From CAUTUX01 sp963542015 (GTDB lineage: Bacteria > Bacillota > Clostridia > Christensenellales > CAG-917): a stretch of DNA of 64,000 nt. This document shows, in pieces, positions 26,582 through 35,511 of this stretch (positions are counted from its first letter, which is position 1; each line of letters opens with the position of its first letter). The stretch covers positions 1-64,000 of the forward strand of contig CAUTUX010000002.1 of NCBI GenBank assembly GCA_963542015.1, written 5' to 3'. The notes below the pieces were generated by a model. That model worked only from the letters and a program-made list of their open reading frames with translations. It was not told where the DNA came from and did no database searches. Made by a program: the position numbers and the translations under genes.

Positions 26582-28392
26582 TTTGTCCTCACTATTGCGA
26601 TTCTATCAATTCCTGCCATATCCTTTACTATCTCAACATCTTCATTGATAAATATCTTTTTAATTTCGTCTGTCTGTCCTATTCCAAACTCAAACATAAG
26701 GGTGCCGTTTTCGTTTAGATAGTCCTTATACTTAAGTGCCATTTGCCTTATTATATAAAGTCCATCGACTCCTCCATCGAGTGCTTGCTTAGGTTCATAA
26801 TTCTTTATCTTTTTATCTAGCTGTGGTATGTCTCCAGTCGCTACATACGGTGGGTTAGAAATAATTAAATCATATTTGTCGGTGATATTATTAAACAAAT
26901 CACTTTCTATAAATTTAATTTTCGCATTCAACATCTGTCCATTATTTGTTGCTACTTTAATTGCATCATTTGAGATATCCGTTCCGAGCACTTCGCAGTC
27001 AGTTTTTTTTGCTATAACTATACCTATTGCTCCACTTCCTGTACATAAATCTAAGACCTTTTTATATCCATTTTTATCAATAATTTCCAACGCTTTATAT
27101 ACTAGTTCTTCTGTCTCAAATCTCGGTATCAACACTCTTCCATCAACTAATATGTTGTATCCATAAAAGTTTACTTTCCCAACTGCATACTGAACTGGCA
27201 TTCCGCCTTTCATTTTATTGAATACCTTAAGTGCCCCCATGAACTCGTCTTTTGTGAATTTATGCAACGGAAGCTCATTTCTATTCTTGCCGCTTGCTTC
27301 ACATAAAACATAATCTATGTCGCTCTTTTCAATTCCTTTCACAATACTTTCTGCTTTTTTAACAGCATTGTTATATTGAACCTCTATTTTGAATTTACAT
27401 TCCTCTACATCTGGATTTTCGTCCATTTCTTGTACTTTCTTAAATGCTGTTATTGCCACTTCAAGCATTTCATCATCAGGTTCTCTTGTTGTGAGTTTTT
27501 GCAAAAGCATTCCTGGGGCTCTGCATATCTTAAAAAATATATTATCAGACAAAGCAAAGAATTTTAGAACTTCATATGATATTCCCGCAACAGCTGGAAT
27601 GAACACTATCTTGCACGCTATTTTGATGAGCACATCAACTGCTTTATGATTCCCATTGTTAATCCATTTAAGGGCTGTTAGCCCCCATGTAACAAAAGCG
27701 AAAACTAACATTGAAACCACTAATGCAAAAAACATAAATGTTGTGCCACATCTGGAATGTTCCTTGGTCATCTTTCTAGCATTTTCAACCGTCAGTTCAA
27801 GTTTGTTTTCATAACATGCTATGGTCTTGTGTTCGGCACCGTGATACATAAATAATCGTTTAACATCTTTCATTAATGAAATCGAAAGTATGTAAATGAT
27901 AAATATAGTTATCATTATTCCACTTTCTATCAAACTTCCTATTACAGGATGCCAACTCTGTGCCTTTGCTGCCTTTTCAATTAATGACTTAAAAACTGTT
28001 GGAAGGACGATAAATAATAAAACGGCAAGTCCTACCCCGAGAAATACCGAAAAGCCCATCATTATATCGTTGGGTTTAATTTTTGTTGATTTTTTTGCTA
28101 GTCGCTCCTCAAACTTTGAAGGTTCTGCAAATTCTCCAAAAACCTCAGCTGATCTCATTATCAATGCTGTTCCAGCAAACATTTGACTAAACAAATTAAC
28201 TACTCCCCTAATAAAAGGAATTTTATTTATTATTTGCCTTGCTTTTGTTTGTTTGAGATATTTGTTTTCAACCGTTATTTCGCCGGTTTCAGTGCGAACC
28301 GCAGTCGCCATACTTTTTTTGCCACGCATCATGACACCTTCAAGTACAGCCTGACCGCCTATACTGCTTCTGATTTTATTGTTTTTTTTCAT
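26578..28392 (-). CDS. DUF1385 membrane protein fused to PrmC methyltransferase
   Basis: One open frame of 604 residues made of two normally separate genes. Residues 1-310 are a DUF1385 protein: [13 protein letters not shown] start, four or so membrane segments, and the Y-H-G-A-E-H-K-x-I-x-C-Y-E motif. Residues 325-604 are PrmC, the release factor glutamine N5-methyltransferase, with P-V-Q-Y-A-x-G-x-x-x-F-Y-G, the SAM site [11 protein letters not shown] and the catalytic N-P-P-Y. The methyltransferase would therefore be tethered to the membrane. No stop or frameshift separates the halves. Adjacent unfused DUF1385 and prmC genes are common in Clostridia. Between rpmE and prfA. Confidence 0.92.
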   Translation of the reverse strand: MKKNNKIRSSIGGQAVLEGVMMRGKKSMATAVRTETGEITVENKYLKQTKARQIINKIPFIRGVVNLFSQMFAGTALIMRSAEVFGEFAEPSKFEERLAKKSTKIKPNDIMMGFSVFLGVGLAVLLFIVLPTVFKSLIEKAAKAQSWHPVIGSLIESGIMITIFIIYILSISLMKDVKRLFMYHGAEHKTIACYENKLELTVENARKMTKEHSRCGTTFMFFALVVSMLVFAFVTWGLTALKWINNGNHKAVDVLIKIACKIVFIPAVAGISYEVLKFFALSDNIFFKICRAPGMLLQKLTTREPDDEMLEVAITAFKKVQEMDENPDVEECKFKIEVQYNNAVKKAESIVKGIEKSDIDYVLCEASGKNRNELPLHKFTKDEFMGALKVFNKMKGGMPVQYAVGKVNFYGYNILVDGRVLIPRFETEELVYKALEIIDKNGYKKVLDLCTGSGAIGIVIAKKTDCEVLGTDISNDAIKVATNNGQMLNAKIKFIESDLFNNITDKYDLIISNPPYVATGDIPQLDKKIKNYEPKQALDGGVDGLYIIRQMALKYKDYLNENGTLMFEFGIGQTDEIKKIFINEDVEIVKDMAGIDRIAIVRTK

Positions 28393-28413
28393 GTTGAAAA
28401 CATGATTCCGAAA

Positions 28414-28623
28414 TTATTTTTCGAGACTGTATCTCTTTTTGAATTTATCTACTCTTCCGCCACTGTCAACAAGCTTTTGTTTTCCTGTGAAGTATGGATG
28501 ACATTTTGAGCAGATATCAATTCTAATTTCATCACCTTTCTTTGTTGTCCCTGTTTTAAATGTATTACCACAAGCACATATTACTGTTGCTTCATGATAA
28601 TCTGGATGAATATCTTTTTTCAT
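28414..28623 (-). CDS. rpmE: 50S ribosomal protein L31
   Basis: A 69-residue zinc-binding (C+) L31: M-K-K-D-I-H-P-x-Y start, C-A-C-G-N-T-F and [14 protein letters not shown], ending K-R-Y. I chose the ATG at 28623, behind AGGAGGT, rather than an upstream in-frame start that would add eleven residues. First gene of rpmE / DUF1385-prmC / prfA, a conserved order in Clostridia. The zinc form suggests that zinc-limited growth would need another L31, not seen here. Confidence 0.95.
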   Translation of the reverse strand: MKKDIHPDYHEATVICACGNTFKTGTTKKGDEIRIDICSKCHPYFTGKQKLVDSGGRVDKFKKRYSLEK

Positions 28624-28650
28624 ATTTACCTCCTGCTTTTTTACGCATCC

Positions 28651-28715
28651 ACACATGTCCTACACATGTATATGACCGTTTTAAAATTATATAGATTGCC
28701 CGATTATCAAGTCAA
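28651..28715 (-). promoter_or_regulatory. rpmE promoter with direct repeat in leader
   Basis: Minus strand: -35 TTGACT (28715-28710), 18-bp spacer, -10 TATAAT (28691-28686). In the leader, the 8-mer ACACATGT (each holding the palindrome ACATGT) occurs at 28651-28658 and again at 28662-28669, 11 bp apart. The repeat could be an operator or a binding site for L31 on its own mRNA. Confidence 0.7.
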
Positions 28716-28725
28716 ACAAAAATTT

Positions 28726-29841
28726 TTAAATTTTCATATCCCCGAACTTTATAATTCCTCTGTTTCTCAATATTGTGCTTACGGATAAGCTGACAACAAC
28801 TGGAATTAATATAAAACAAACGAGAATCCCTACAACTGTGTTAACAACGCCCGCTGCTGATGAATCTATACTTGCTCGAACAGTTTCAATTACTCCAACA
28901 AGCCCAGATGTTCCCATCCCTCCTCCAGATGCTGTTGATCTCAGTTTGAATATAACCGTGGAGAATGGTCCAGCAATAATGCTTGAAAAAACTGCTGGAT
29001 ACAATATTGATGGATTTCTCATAATATTTGGAATTTGCAACATTGAGGTTCCCAACCCTTGTGCTAACAATCCTCTCCATTTGTTTTCTTTAAAACTTGC
29101 AACTGCAAACCCTATCATATGGCATGCACAACCAACACACGCTGCTCCTCCAGCAAGTAACATGTTTGATGATAAATTTCCCTTTGCAACTGCAACCCAA
29201 ATTGCAGCTGATGATGTTGGCATGGTAAGGAGAAGTCCCATTGAAAAAGATAAAACGATTCCTGCTGAAAATGGAGCGAGCCCTGTTGCAATGTCTATAA
29301 GCTTTGAAATCTGCTTAAATAACAGTACAAACGGATACGCTACAAATATGCCTATAGCTATATATAAAAACATGAATATTGGAATACCTATCAATGCCAA
29401 CTTGAATTTTTTTGATATGTGTTGTCCTAACTCGATTGCAATTACAGACACAACATACGCTCCTATCGGGTCACCTATTGGCAATCTAACTATCTTAGTT
29501 ACGAAATCTCCTCGTATTATCTCATAAGAAAAAGAACCTAGCATTCCTGCAATTGCTGCCGTTACCACGACTATTGGATGCGTTTTCAATTGAAGTGCAA
29601 TACCAATCCCTATTCCAGCACCCATAAGAAATTTTGCAATCTTGCATATTGCTAGTATGAATGCTCCTGTCCTCTGGGGATCCACTTCATTTATTAGTTT
29701 TCCAAACAGTTCAAGAATTGTACCCGCTATCAGTGTACAGAACAGCCCTTTCGCCATTCCTGAAAACCCTTCAACAAAATATCTGTTAAATAGTCTCCTC
29801 GTGTTCTGAATTATTTTTGCCTTCAACTTTAAGCTCCTCAT
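28726..29841 (-). CDS. PTS EIIC-type / PfoR-like membrane protein
   Basis: A 371-residue polytopic protein with about nine or ten membrane segments. G-A-G-I-G-I-G-I-A-L, H-P-I-V-V-V-T-A-A-I-A-G and the glycine-rich T-A-S-G-G-G-M-G-T-S-G-L-V-G near the end match the PF13303 group of EIIC-like proteins that includes the clostridial regulator PfoR. No EIIA or EIIB domain is present or nearby, so it may not be a classic sugar PTS permease. The ATG at 29841 overlaps the upstream gene by 56 bp and has a poor ribosome binding site; a later start is possible. Confidence 0.75.
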   Translation of the reverse strand: MRSLKLKAKIIQNTRRLFNRYFVEGFSGMAKGLFCTLIAGTILELFGKLINEVDPQRTGAFILAICKIAKFLMGAGIGIGIALQLKTHPIVVVTAAIAGMLGSFSYEIIRGDFVTKIVRLPIGDPIGAYVVSVIAIELGQHISKKFKLALIGIPIFMFLYIAIGIFVAYPFVLLFKQISKLIDIATGLAPFSAGIVLSFSMGLLLTMPTSSAAIWVAVAKGNLSSNMLLAGGAACVGCACHMIGFAVASFKENKWRGLLAQGLGTSMLQIPNIMRNPSILYPAVFSSIIAGPFSTVIFKLRSTASGGGMGTSGLVGVIETVRASIDSSAAGVVNTVVGILVCFILIPVVVSLSVSTILRNRGIIKFGDMKI

Positions 29842-31033
29842 CCATTTTTATAAGTGCGTTTTTTATTAAATTGTATAATGTTCCTATATCGTTGAGAGTT
29901 GGTTGGTAATTCAAAATTTTGCTCTTTTTTGCGTATATGGTTACCGAATCACATCCATATTTTTTTGCAATATCCGATGCATAGCGTTTGTCAATATCGA
30001 GTATCTTGTCGATTACCTTTGCATTCTCTCTTAGAATGTTTTTATCCTCTTCATACATATAACTGCAGAACTTGCTGAAATATTCTCCAACACGCTTATC
30101 CTTTGTTTTGGGAAAACTTATTCTATATTCACCACTAACTATATCAACGACATTTATAGCAATATCTCCTTCAGATTTGTTTTGATCTCTAAAGAATGCC
30201 TTACTTCCTGAGTTTGCAGCGGTTTCTCCACCAAAACTAACAAATTTAATGTTGTAGTTTTTCAGTTCATTCCCCTCATGAGAAAAATATTCAAAAAGTT
30301 TCTCTGTTACGGCAACTCCAATACCATTGTTAGTTATTATGTTCTTCTTGAAAAGTGAAAAATGTGAGATTATTAAATATACAGAAAACCCTACAGATAT
30401 CAATGGCAACACTACGAATACTGCCACTATTTGAGGATTCGTCTCTGCAATTATCGCTCTGATAATTATAAGCAACATATAAATTGCAGTCGCTATAGGT
30501 AACGCTATAGATGTTAGTTTTTTTGAAAATGCATAATCCCTCAAAAAAGAACCGTATTTTGCATCGTGATTAGAACAAAGGATTATGTTTTTTTTATCTG
30601 GAGTACTGATATCCCCCGCAACTACATTGTATGAAAATTTGGAAATTCCTACATTTGTAAATTTGCCAAATCCATATAAAAACAAACTGTGAATTGTGAC
30701 TCCTGTTGATAATATGAGGAAGCTTAAAATTGCCAATATTATATTCATGTATCTCATATTCGGATTTGAAAAAAATGAACAAAAGAAAATTACCATGCTG
30801 ACACAATACCATATAGACAAATATGGCATTGCTTTTCTACCAAAAACATCTGACAACTTATATGGCTCGAGTCTGGCATGTTTCCCTGTTTTTGATTCAA
30901 TTCCATCTCTTAAATGACGAGCAACTTCAATCTCATATATCGTCCCTGGAACTGCAAATTCTGCATCCTCAATATATGTGGCTTGTTGCATCATTTCTTC
31001 AGATATGTTGTCTTCTCTAAAATCTGTATTCAC
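29786..31033 (-). CDS. membrane protein with degenerate M28 peptidase domain
   Basis: A 415-residue protein with a GTG start behind GGGAAG. Two membrane segments near residues 75-115 and two near 178-228 flank soluble parts. The soluble parts resemble zinc peptidases of family M28: N-I-I-L-C-S-N-H-D matches the first ligand pair, G-I-G-V-A-V-T-E-K-L-F-E-Y-F aligns with the helix after the usual D-N-A-S-G, and F-V-S-F-G-G-E-T-A-A-N-S-G-S aligns with the G-A-E-E-x-G-x-x-G-S segment. The aspartate of the D-N motif is missing and only one Glu of E-E remains, so catalysis is doubtful. Overlaps the PfoR-like gene by 56 bp. Confidence 0.7.
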   Translation of the reverse strand: MNTDFREDNISEEMMQQATYIEDAEFAVPGTIYEIEVARHLRDGIESKTGKHARLEPYKLSDVFGRKAMPYLSIWYCVSMVIFFCSFFSNPNMRYMNIILAILSFLILSTGVTIHSLFLYGFGKFTNVGISKFSYNVVAGDISTPDKKNIILCSNHDAKYGSFLRDYAFSKKLTSIALPIATAIYMLLIIIRAIIAETNPQIVAVFVVLPLISVGFSVYLIISHFSLFKKNIITNNGIGVAVTEKLFEYFSHEGNELKNYNIKFVSFGGETAANSGSKAFFRDQNKSEGDIAINVVDIVSGEYRISFPKTKDKRVGEYFSKFCSYMYEEDKNILRENAKVIDKILDIDKRYASDIAKKYGCDSVTIYAKKSKILNYQPTLNDIGTLYNLIKNALIKMDEELKVEGKNNSEHEETI

Positions 31034-31056
31034 TACTTCCCTTTGCTATCTTTATA

Positions 31057-31084
31057 ATTGTACCTTTATTACTTTGTATTTCAA
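31057..31084 (-). promoter_or_regulatory. promoter for the M28-like / PfoR-like pair
   Basis: Minus strand: -35 TTGAAA (31084-31079), 16-bp spacer, -10 TACAAT (31062-31057), about 24 bp from the GTG start at 31033. Confidence 0.5.
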
Positions 31085-31112
31085 AATAAAAACTATTTCC
31101 GTGCTTATATAA

Positions 31113-31142
31113 CAAAAAAGGCGGGCATAAACCCGCCTTTTT
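31113..31142 (-). terminator. intrinsic terminator, bidirectional
   Basis: GGCGGG-CATAAA-CCCGCC (31120-31137) with A6 on one side and T5 on the other. It lies 20 bp after the stop of the 862-residue lipoprotein gene and ends that operon; it precedes the next promoter at 31084. Confidence 0.92.
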
Positions 31143-31161
31143 AAATGCACTCAAATTGCAC

Positions 31162-33750
31162 TTATGCTACATACTTCCCAAAATCAGTCTCGTAATCTGG
31201 AGTAAATGCATCAAATTTTTTTGTTTCTGCATTTGTTCCAACAACGCATTCTGTCTTTGATGTTGTTTTGATTGTGAATCCTGATTTAATTCCTACATTA
31301 GATTCAAAGCTTATTCCACCTTCGATCAATGTCATTTTTAATGTTCCATTAGATTCATTAAAATCTATTACCATTTTTTTAGCTGTTGTAATGCCTTTTG
31401 ATCCCTTTAAAATTTTTAAGATTCTGCCTACTCCATAATTTGCTAATGTTTCCTTAAACTCTTCTTCACTTACAGCATGGTCTTTGAATTTTTCTTTATA
31501 GTTCATATAAGTATATCCTTTATCTGCATACTGATATTTCAAAGCCTCTCTTGCTTCCTCTTTAAATTTCTTTAATGCCTCGTCCTTATCTTTTCCTTCT
31601 GTCATCTTATCAATTTCTTCCAGTGACTTTGTGAAAATTCCCAAATGATTGTATGCCTCAACATATTTGCTGTCTAAAGCTAGCTGATATGCAACTATCT
31701 GATCTCTGTCACCATTGCCTACTGTTGCAAAGTATGCACTGAGTTCTGATTTTTTATTAAGTTCCAATGTATCAGCTGTATAGTTCCTAATTGACTCAAA
31801 CATCTTCTTAACTAAATCTACAAAATTCTTTTTATCAGTGAATGTAAGGTTTCTTAATTTCGCTCTTTCTGATTTGAGATTTTTAAATTGATCATCTTGA
31901 TGTATGAATCTCTCTCTAAAGAACTTAACTACATTTACATCCTTTACTCTAAATTTCTTAGGAGCATTTGCTTTTATTTTACTTCCTATTCCAAAAGCGA
32001 ACTGTTTAACTGCCTTATCAGCATTCTCCGTATCCTTTTCATACTTATCAAATGTTGTGGCATCATTGTCGGCTGCAGTATCTTGTGGTGTGCTATAGTA
32101 TTTTTCAAAAATTGCTTTTGCTAATGCTTCTGCTTCTGCTTGTGCTACATGTCTAAATGCATCGTCTTTTGTCTTTACTAAGCTTAAGGCTCTAATAAAA
32201 TGCTTTGATGCAAAATGGAATATTTTTGATGCAGGAACTCCGCCTACCTTGTTGTCAGTTACTTCTAATTCAAATGTGTTCCCATTAAATGTTGCTTGTA
32301 ACAGTGTTTCTCCGTTGGCGTTTGTTGCTGTGAAATATCCAGCTGTTTTGTTTCCACTTTCATTGAATAAATCTAATGTATATTCGCTTTTTAATGTTAT
32401 CTTTTCAGCGTTATCTACCGTGTTGAATATATCTTCATCACTGAAAGACTTTGAAAATTTACTTAAATTTAATTTCAATCCTTCTATTTCATAAGTTGTT
32501 TCAGAAACTACTTTATAGTCTTGTTTGTAATCACTTAAATTAATTCCAAATGTGCTTGCAATATCCTCTTGCGTAGGATCTTCTTTATATTGCTTTGCAA
32601 CCATATTCTCAATTCTTGTTTTGAACCCAAATCCTTTGCTAACCCCTTTCTTTTCTACTTTGTAAGTTCCAAGTTTCATTGCAAATTCTATTGCGGACAA
32701 TGCATCACCTTTTTTATCGTATCTGAACATTAACGAGTCATTTTTACCAATAACATTTTTCAATTTAGTTCCTATCAATCCAAGCTCTTCAATTTTAATC
32801 TGATTCTTGTTTTTATCTGCAACTATATTAAGTGTGCTTCTTACTGTATCGTTTTTTAATACTTCATATATATCAATTTCGTTTTGTGAATTAATTAACT
32901 TACTTGCATCAATACCAATCGTTCCCAGCACTCCCTCATTTCCCTTTATCATTTCTTTAACGAATTCAATTATTGATACTTCTTTATTGCTTTTTTGTGA
33001 GTATACTTTTATATCTTTAATTAATGCATTTATAGCTTTATTTAATGAGAATTCTGGACCAAATGAAGAGAGAAGATTTTTATAATGCTCTATCAATGGC
33101 TTTGATGTAAGAGCTTTTAACATTTTGCCTATTCCATCTTTATCTAAGTCCATTCCAAACTCGTTTACAAGTTTGTTTTTTAATCCATCCTCAGTATCTA
33201 AAAGTTCTTTTAGCATTGCAGGATATGAACTATCGCTTCCGTTATTATATTTCCCTGCATCAAATTTGAACTCTACTTTTCTGCCAGCAATGTCAAAATA
33301 TACTGTATCCATTTTATTTAGGAAATATGCCACTGACCCTACTGTTTTCCCTGCTGTTTTGTTATAGACAGATGCATAAAATGCACTGTTCTTGTATCCA
33401 TTTTTACGATCTATAACGACATTTGTCTTAATCTGATATTCAACTTCTGAATCTTGTACAAAGTCTCCTACTTTATCACTTTGCCCTACTTTTAGAGTGA
33501 TGTCTGCACTTGCGTTTATAACTTTGTCAGGATCAACTTTTTCTTTTCCCGCATTGCTTATTGCGTTATTTAAATCACTTAAAATCTCGCTATACGCCTT
33601 TTTTTGGGCTTCCACTGCTTTTGTTTGCTCTTCTTGTTTTTGTTGTGGTTTCTTTTTGTCTTTCTTTGCACATCCAGATGCTCCTAATCCCAACAAAGCA
33701 AGCATCGCAACTATAAGTGTAATTAAAATACCTCTAACTGCTTTTTTCAT
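31162..33750 (-). CDS. large surface lipoprotein, unknown family
   Basis: An 862-residue lipoprotein: basic start, hydrophobic stretch, lipobox G-A-S-G-C near residue 27, then a lysine/glutamine-rich linker (K-K-D-K-K-K-P-Q-Q-K-Q-E-E-Q) that would span the cell wall. The mature part has two alternating kinds of segment: beta-rich stretches with alternating hydrophobic residues (for example around residues 80-190 and 430-520), and helical, Lys/Glu-rich stretches (about 540-750). No known domain recognised. It has an AGGAGG site and is the last gene of a three-gene operon with two membrane proteins of matching large extracellular domains, suggesting one surface complex. Confidence 0.8.
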   Translation of the reverse strand: MKKAVRGILITLIVAMLALLGLGASGCAKKDKKKPQQKQEEQTKAVEAQKKAYSEILSDLNNAISNAGKEKVDPDKVINASADITLKVGQSDKVGDFVQDSEVEYQIKTNVVIDRKNGYKNSAFYASVYNKTAGKTVGSVAYFLNKMDTVYFDIAGRKVEFKFDAGKYNNGSDSSYPAMLKELLDTEDGLKNKLVNEFGMDLDKDGIGKMLKALTSKPLIEHYKNLLSSFGPEFSLNKAINALIKDIKVYSQKSNKEVSIIEFVKEMIKGNEGVLGTIGIDASKLINSQNEIDIYEVLKNDTVRSTLNIVADKNKNQIKIEELGLIGTKLKNVIGKNDSLMFRYDKKGDALSAIEFAMKLGTYKVEKKGVSKGFGFKTRIENMVAKQYKEDPTQEDIASTFGINLSDYKQDYKVVSETTYEIEGLKLNLSKFSKSFSDEDIFNTVDNAEKITLKSEYTLDLFNESGNKTAGYFTATNANGETLLQATFNGNTFELEVTDNKVGGVPASKIFHFASKHFIRALSLVKTKDDAFRHVAQAEAEALAKAIFEKYYSTPQDTAADNDATTFDKYEKDTENADKAVKQFAFGIGSKIKANAPKKFRVKDVNVVKFFRERFIHQDDQFKNLKSERAKLRNLTFTDKKNFVDLVKKMFESIRNYTADTLELNKKSELSAYFATVGNGDRDQIVAYQLALDSKYVEAYNHLGIFTKSLEEIDKMTEGKDKDEALKKFKEEAREALKYQYADKGYTYMNYKEKFKDHAVSEEEFKETLANYGVGRILKILKGSKGITTAKKMVIDFNESNGTLKMTLIEGGISFESNVGIKSGFTIKTTSKTECVVGTNAETKKFDAFTPDYETDFGKYVA

Positions 33751-33777
33751 ATTTTCCTCCTATTTCTCATATCTCTA

Positions 33778-35511
33778 TTATTGTATTCCCTTCTTTGCTT
33801 TCATATTAAGTCTTTCTTCTCTCAATACACATGCACCTATTACCATAAGGAATCCTATAGCTCCTACGATATATACATTTCTTCTTACGGCTGTAAGGTT
33901 TATAACTCCGAGCAACTGTGCACTTGAATTAAGCCATGAAGCATCTTGATATCCAAGTTGCCCTACCTTTGCACTTTGTGGATACAAATCTACATTGAGT
34001 ACACCATCGTCATCAAGATATGGGTTAATACCAAGTTTTGCTCCACCACTAAGCATCTGAACTATTTTTGATACTCCGTTACCGTCTGGAGTGCCTTCCA
34101 GAAGTTGGTTTAATGTCTGAACTACTGTAGAACTATCCAAAAGTCCTTTCACAATATTTCCCAATTCAAGTCCAGCAACCTTAAGGCTGTTTAAATCTTT
34201 TTTAACTAATGTTTGTGCTTTCCCATCCATATCAAGTACTGTCCATTTCATAGCAACTTCTACTTGTCCATTTTCATGAATTATACGACCTTTTGACTTT
34301 ACAAAATCAACACTCTTCCCATTTCTAAATTCACCACCTGCTCTCTTATATTCTTCAAGTAGTTTCATGTCACTTGTCATAAATAAGTGTCCGTGCCATC
34401 CAACTTGTTTGTCTGCATCTTTTATAGGATCTATTTTATTTCCATGTGCATCCACTGCATAAGTTTTTTCATTTCTTGGATTGGCAATCAATCTAAATAA
34501 CATTCCTGGAGTTTGTCTACCCTCTGCTTGTGCATATGAAATTCCAGGATCAAGAAATGTTTGATACCCATCCTTATCTAATGATGCAAAATTTTGTTCT
34601 CTTAATTGTTTCATCTTTTTGTCTTTAAATCCGACCTTGCATATTTTTTCAAATACAGGATATTGTTTTTCAAATACTGCTAATGCTATTGCTCTTCTCT
34701 TTCTTACACCTTCTTCTCCAGATTTTAAAGAATAGTCCATATCTCTTAACACATGATTGGTGTACAAATAATCAAAGAATTCCTTCTGCCTACTGTTAAA
34801 GCCTTTTAAAGTATTAGATACTAATGTTTCATTGTCTGCATATTTCCTATATGTTGCATCTATAAACTCATTCTTATAACCTGTGATTGGGTCTCCCTTT
34901 TTATGATCAATTAGTCCTTCTGTTGGCGTTGATAAAGCTTCATATCCGATAGTTGGATCGTATGCACCTGCTGTAATAGTTGTCATGAAATATTTTCTAT
35001 CAAGTTTTCCTATTGCTTCTATTTGTTGGTCAGTGTTGTAATATATATCTTCCATTAATAATGTTTTCTGTGTTGCTTCTCTTATTTGGTTTGGAAGCAC
35101 GTAATCAAGTGCAAGTACTAAAACTAATAGAATTCCGAAATATGCAACTCCTACTTTAATTGTCTGCGTCCTTGCTGAACTTTTTGATTTTGGTCTAAGA
35201 ATAAGTGGCACAGATATTATATATGGTATTGCCACAACTATAAGGAATAATGCTCCAAGGAATGGCCAGAAAGAATAATATGGCATTAGTTTACTTGCCT
35301 TTACTCCGACGGCCATTGCATAAATAAACATCGTTAAAAATGGCAACGATAAAAGCACTATGGTAAATACAAACATTAATATGGCTGTTGAGTTGGGTTT
35401 TATTGTTTCTTTCTTGCCCATATCTTGTTTTATTTCATTTTCTTTTTCATTTACAGAGGTTGTATGATCATTCAAATTATTTTCATTGTTTTCCATTTTT
35501 TCGTCTATCAT
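33778..35511 (-). CDS. membrane protein, large extracytoplasmic domain (A)
   Basis: A 577-residue protein. An N-terminal cytoplasmic tail rich in Asn and Glu is followed by three membrane segments (about 42-67, 77-103, 115-137), a soluble extracytoplasmic domain of about 390 residues, and one C-terminal membrane segment (about 545-562) with a short basic tail. The soluble part includes Y-D-P-T-I-G-Y and a W-H-G-H-L-F motif, but no domain I know. The topology is the same as that of the gene just upstream, and the start overlaps that gene's stop by 4 bp (ATGA). A partner of it is likely; the activity is unknown. Confidence 0.75.
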   Translation of the reverse strand: MIDEKMENNENNLNDHTTSVNEKENEIKQDMGKKETIKPNSTAILMFVFTIVLLSLPFLTMFIYAMAVGVKASKLMPYYSFWPFLGALFLIVVAIPYIISVPLILRPKSKSSARTQTIKVGVAYFGILLVLVLALDYVLPNQIREATQKTLLMEDIYYNTDQQIEAIGKLDRKYFMTTITAGAYDPTIGYEALSTPTEGLIDHKKGDPITGYKNEFIDATYRKYADNETLVSNTLKGFNSRQKEFFDYLYTNHVLRDMDYSLKSGEEGVRKRRAIALAVFEKQYPVFEKICKVGFKDKKMKQLREQNFASLDKDGYQTFLDPGISYAQAEGRQTPGMLFRLIANPRNEKTYAVDAHGNKIDPIKDADKQVGWHGHLFMTSDMKLLEEYKRAGGEFRNGKSVDFVKSKGRIIHENGQVEVAMKWTVLDMDGKAQTLVKKDLNSLKVAGLELGNIVKGLLDSSTVVQTLNQLLEGTPDGNGVSKIVQMLSGGAKLGINPYLDDDGVLNVDLYPQSAKVGQLGYQDASWLNSSAQLLGVINLTAVRRNVYIVGAIGFLMVIGACVLREERLNMKAKKGIQ

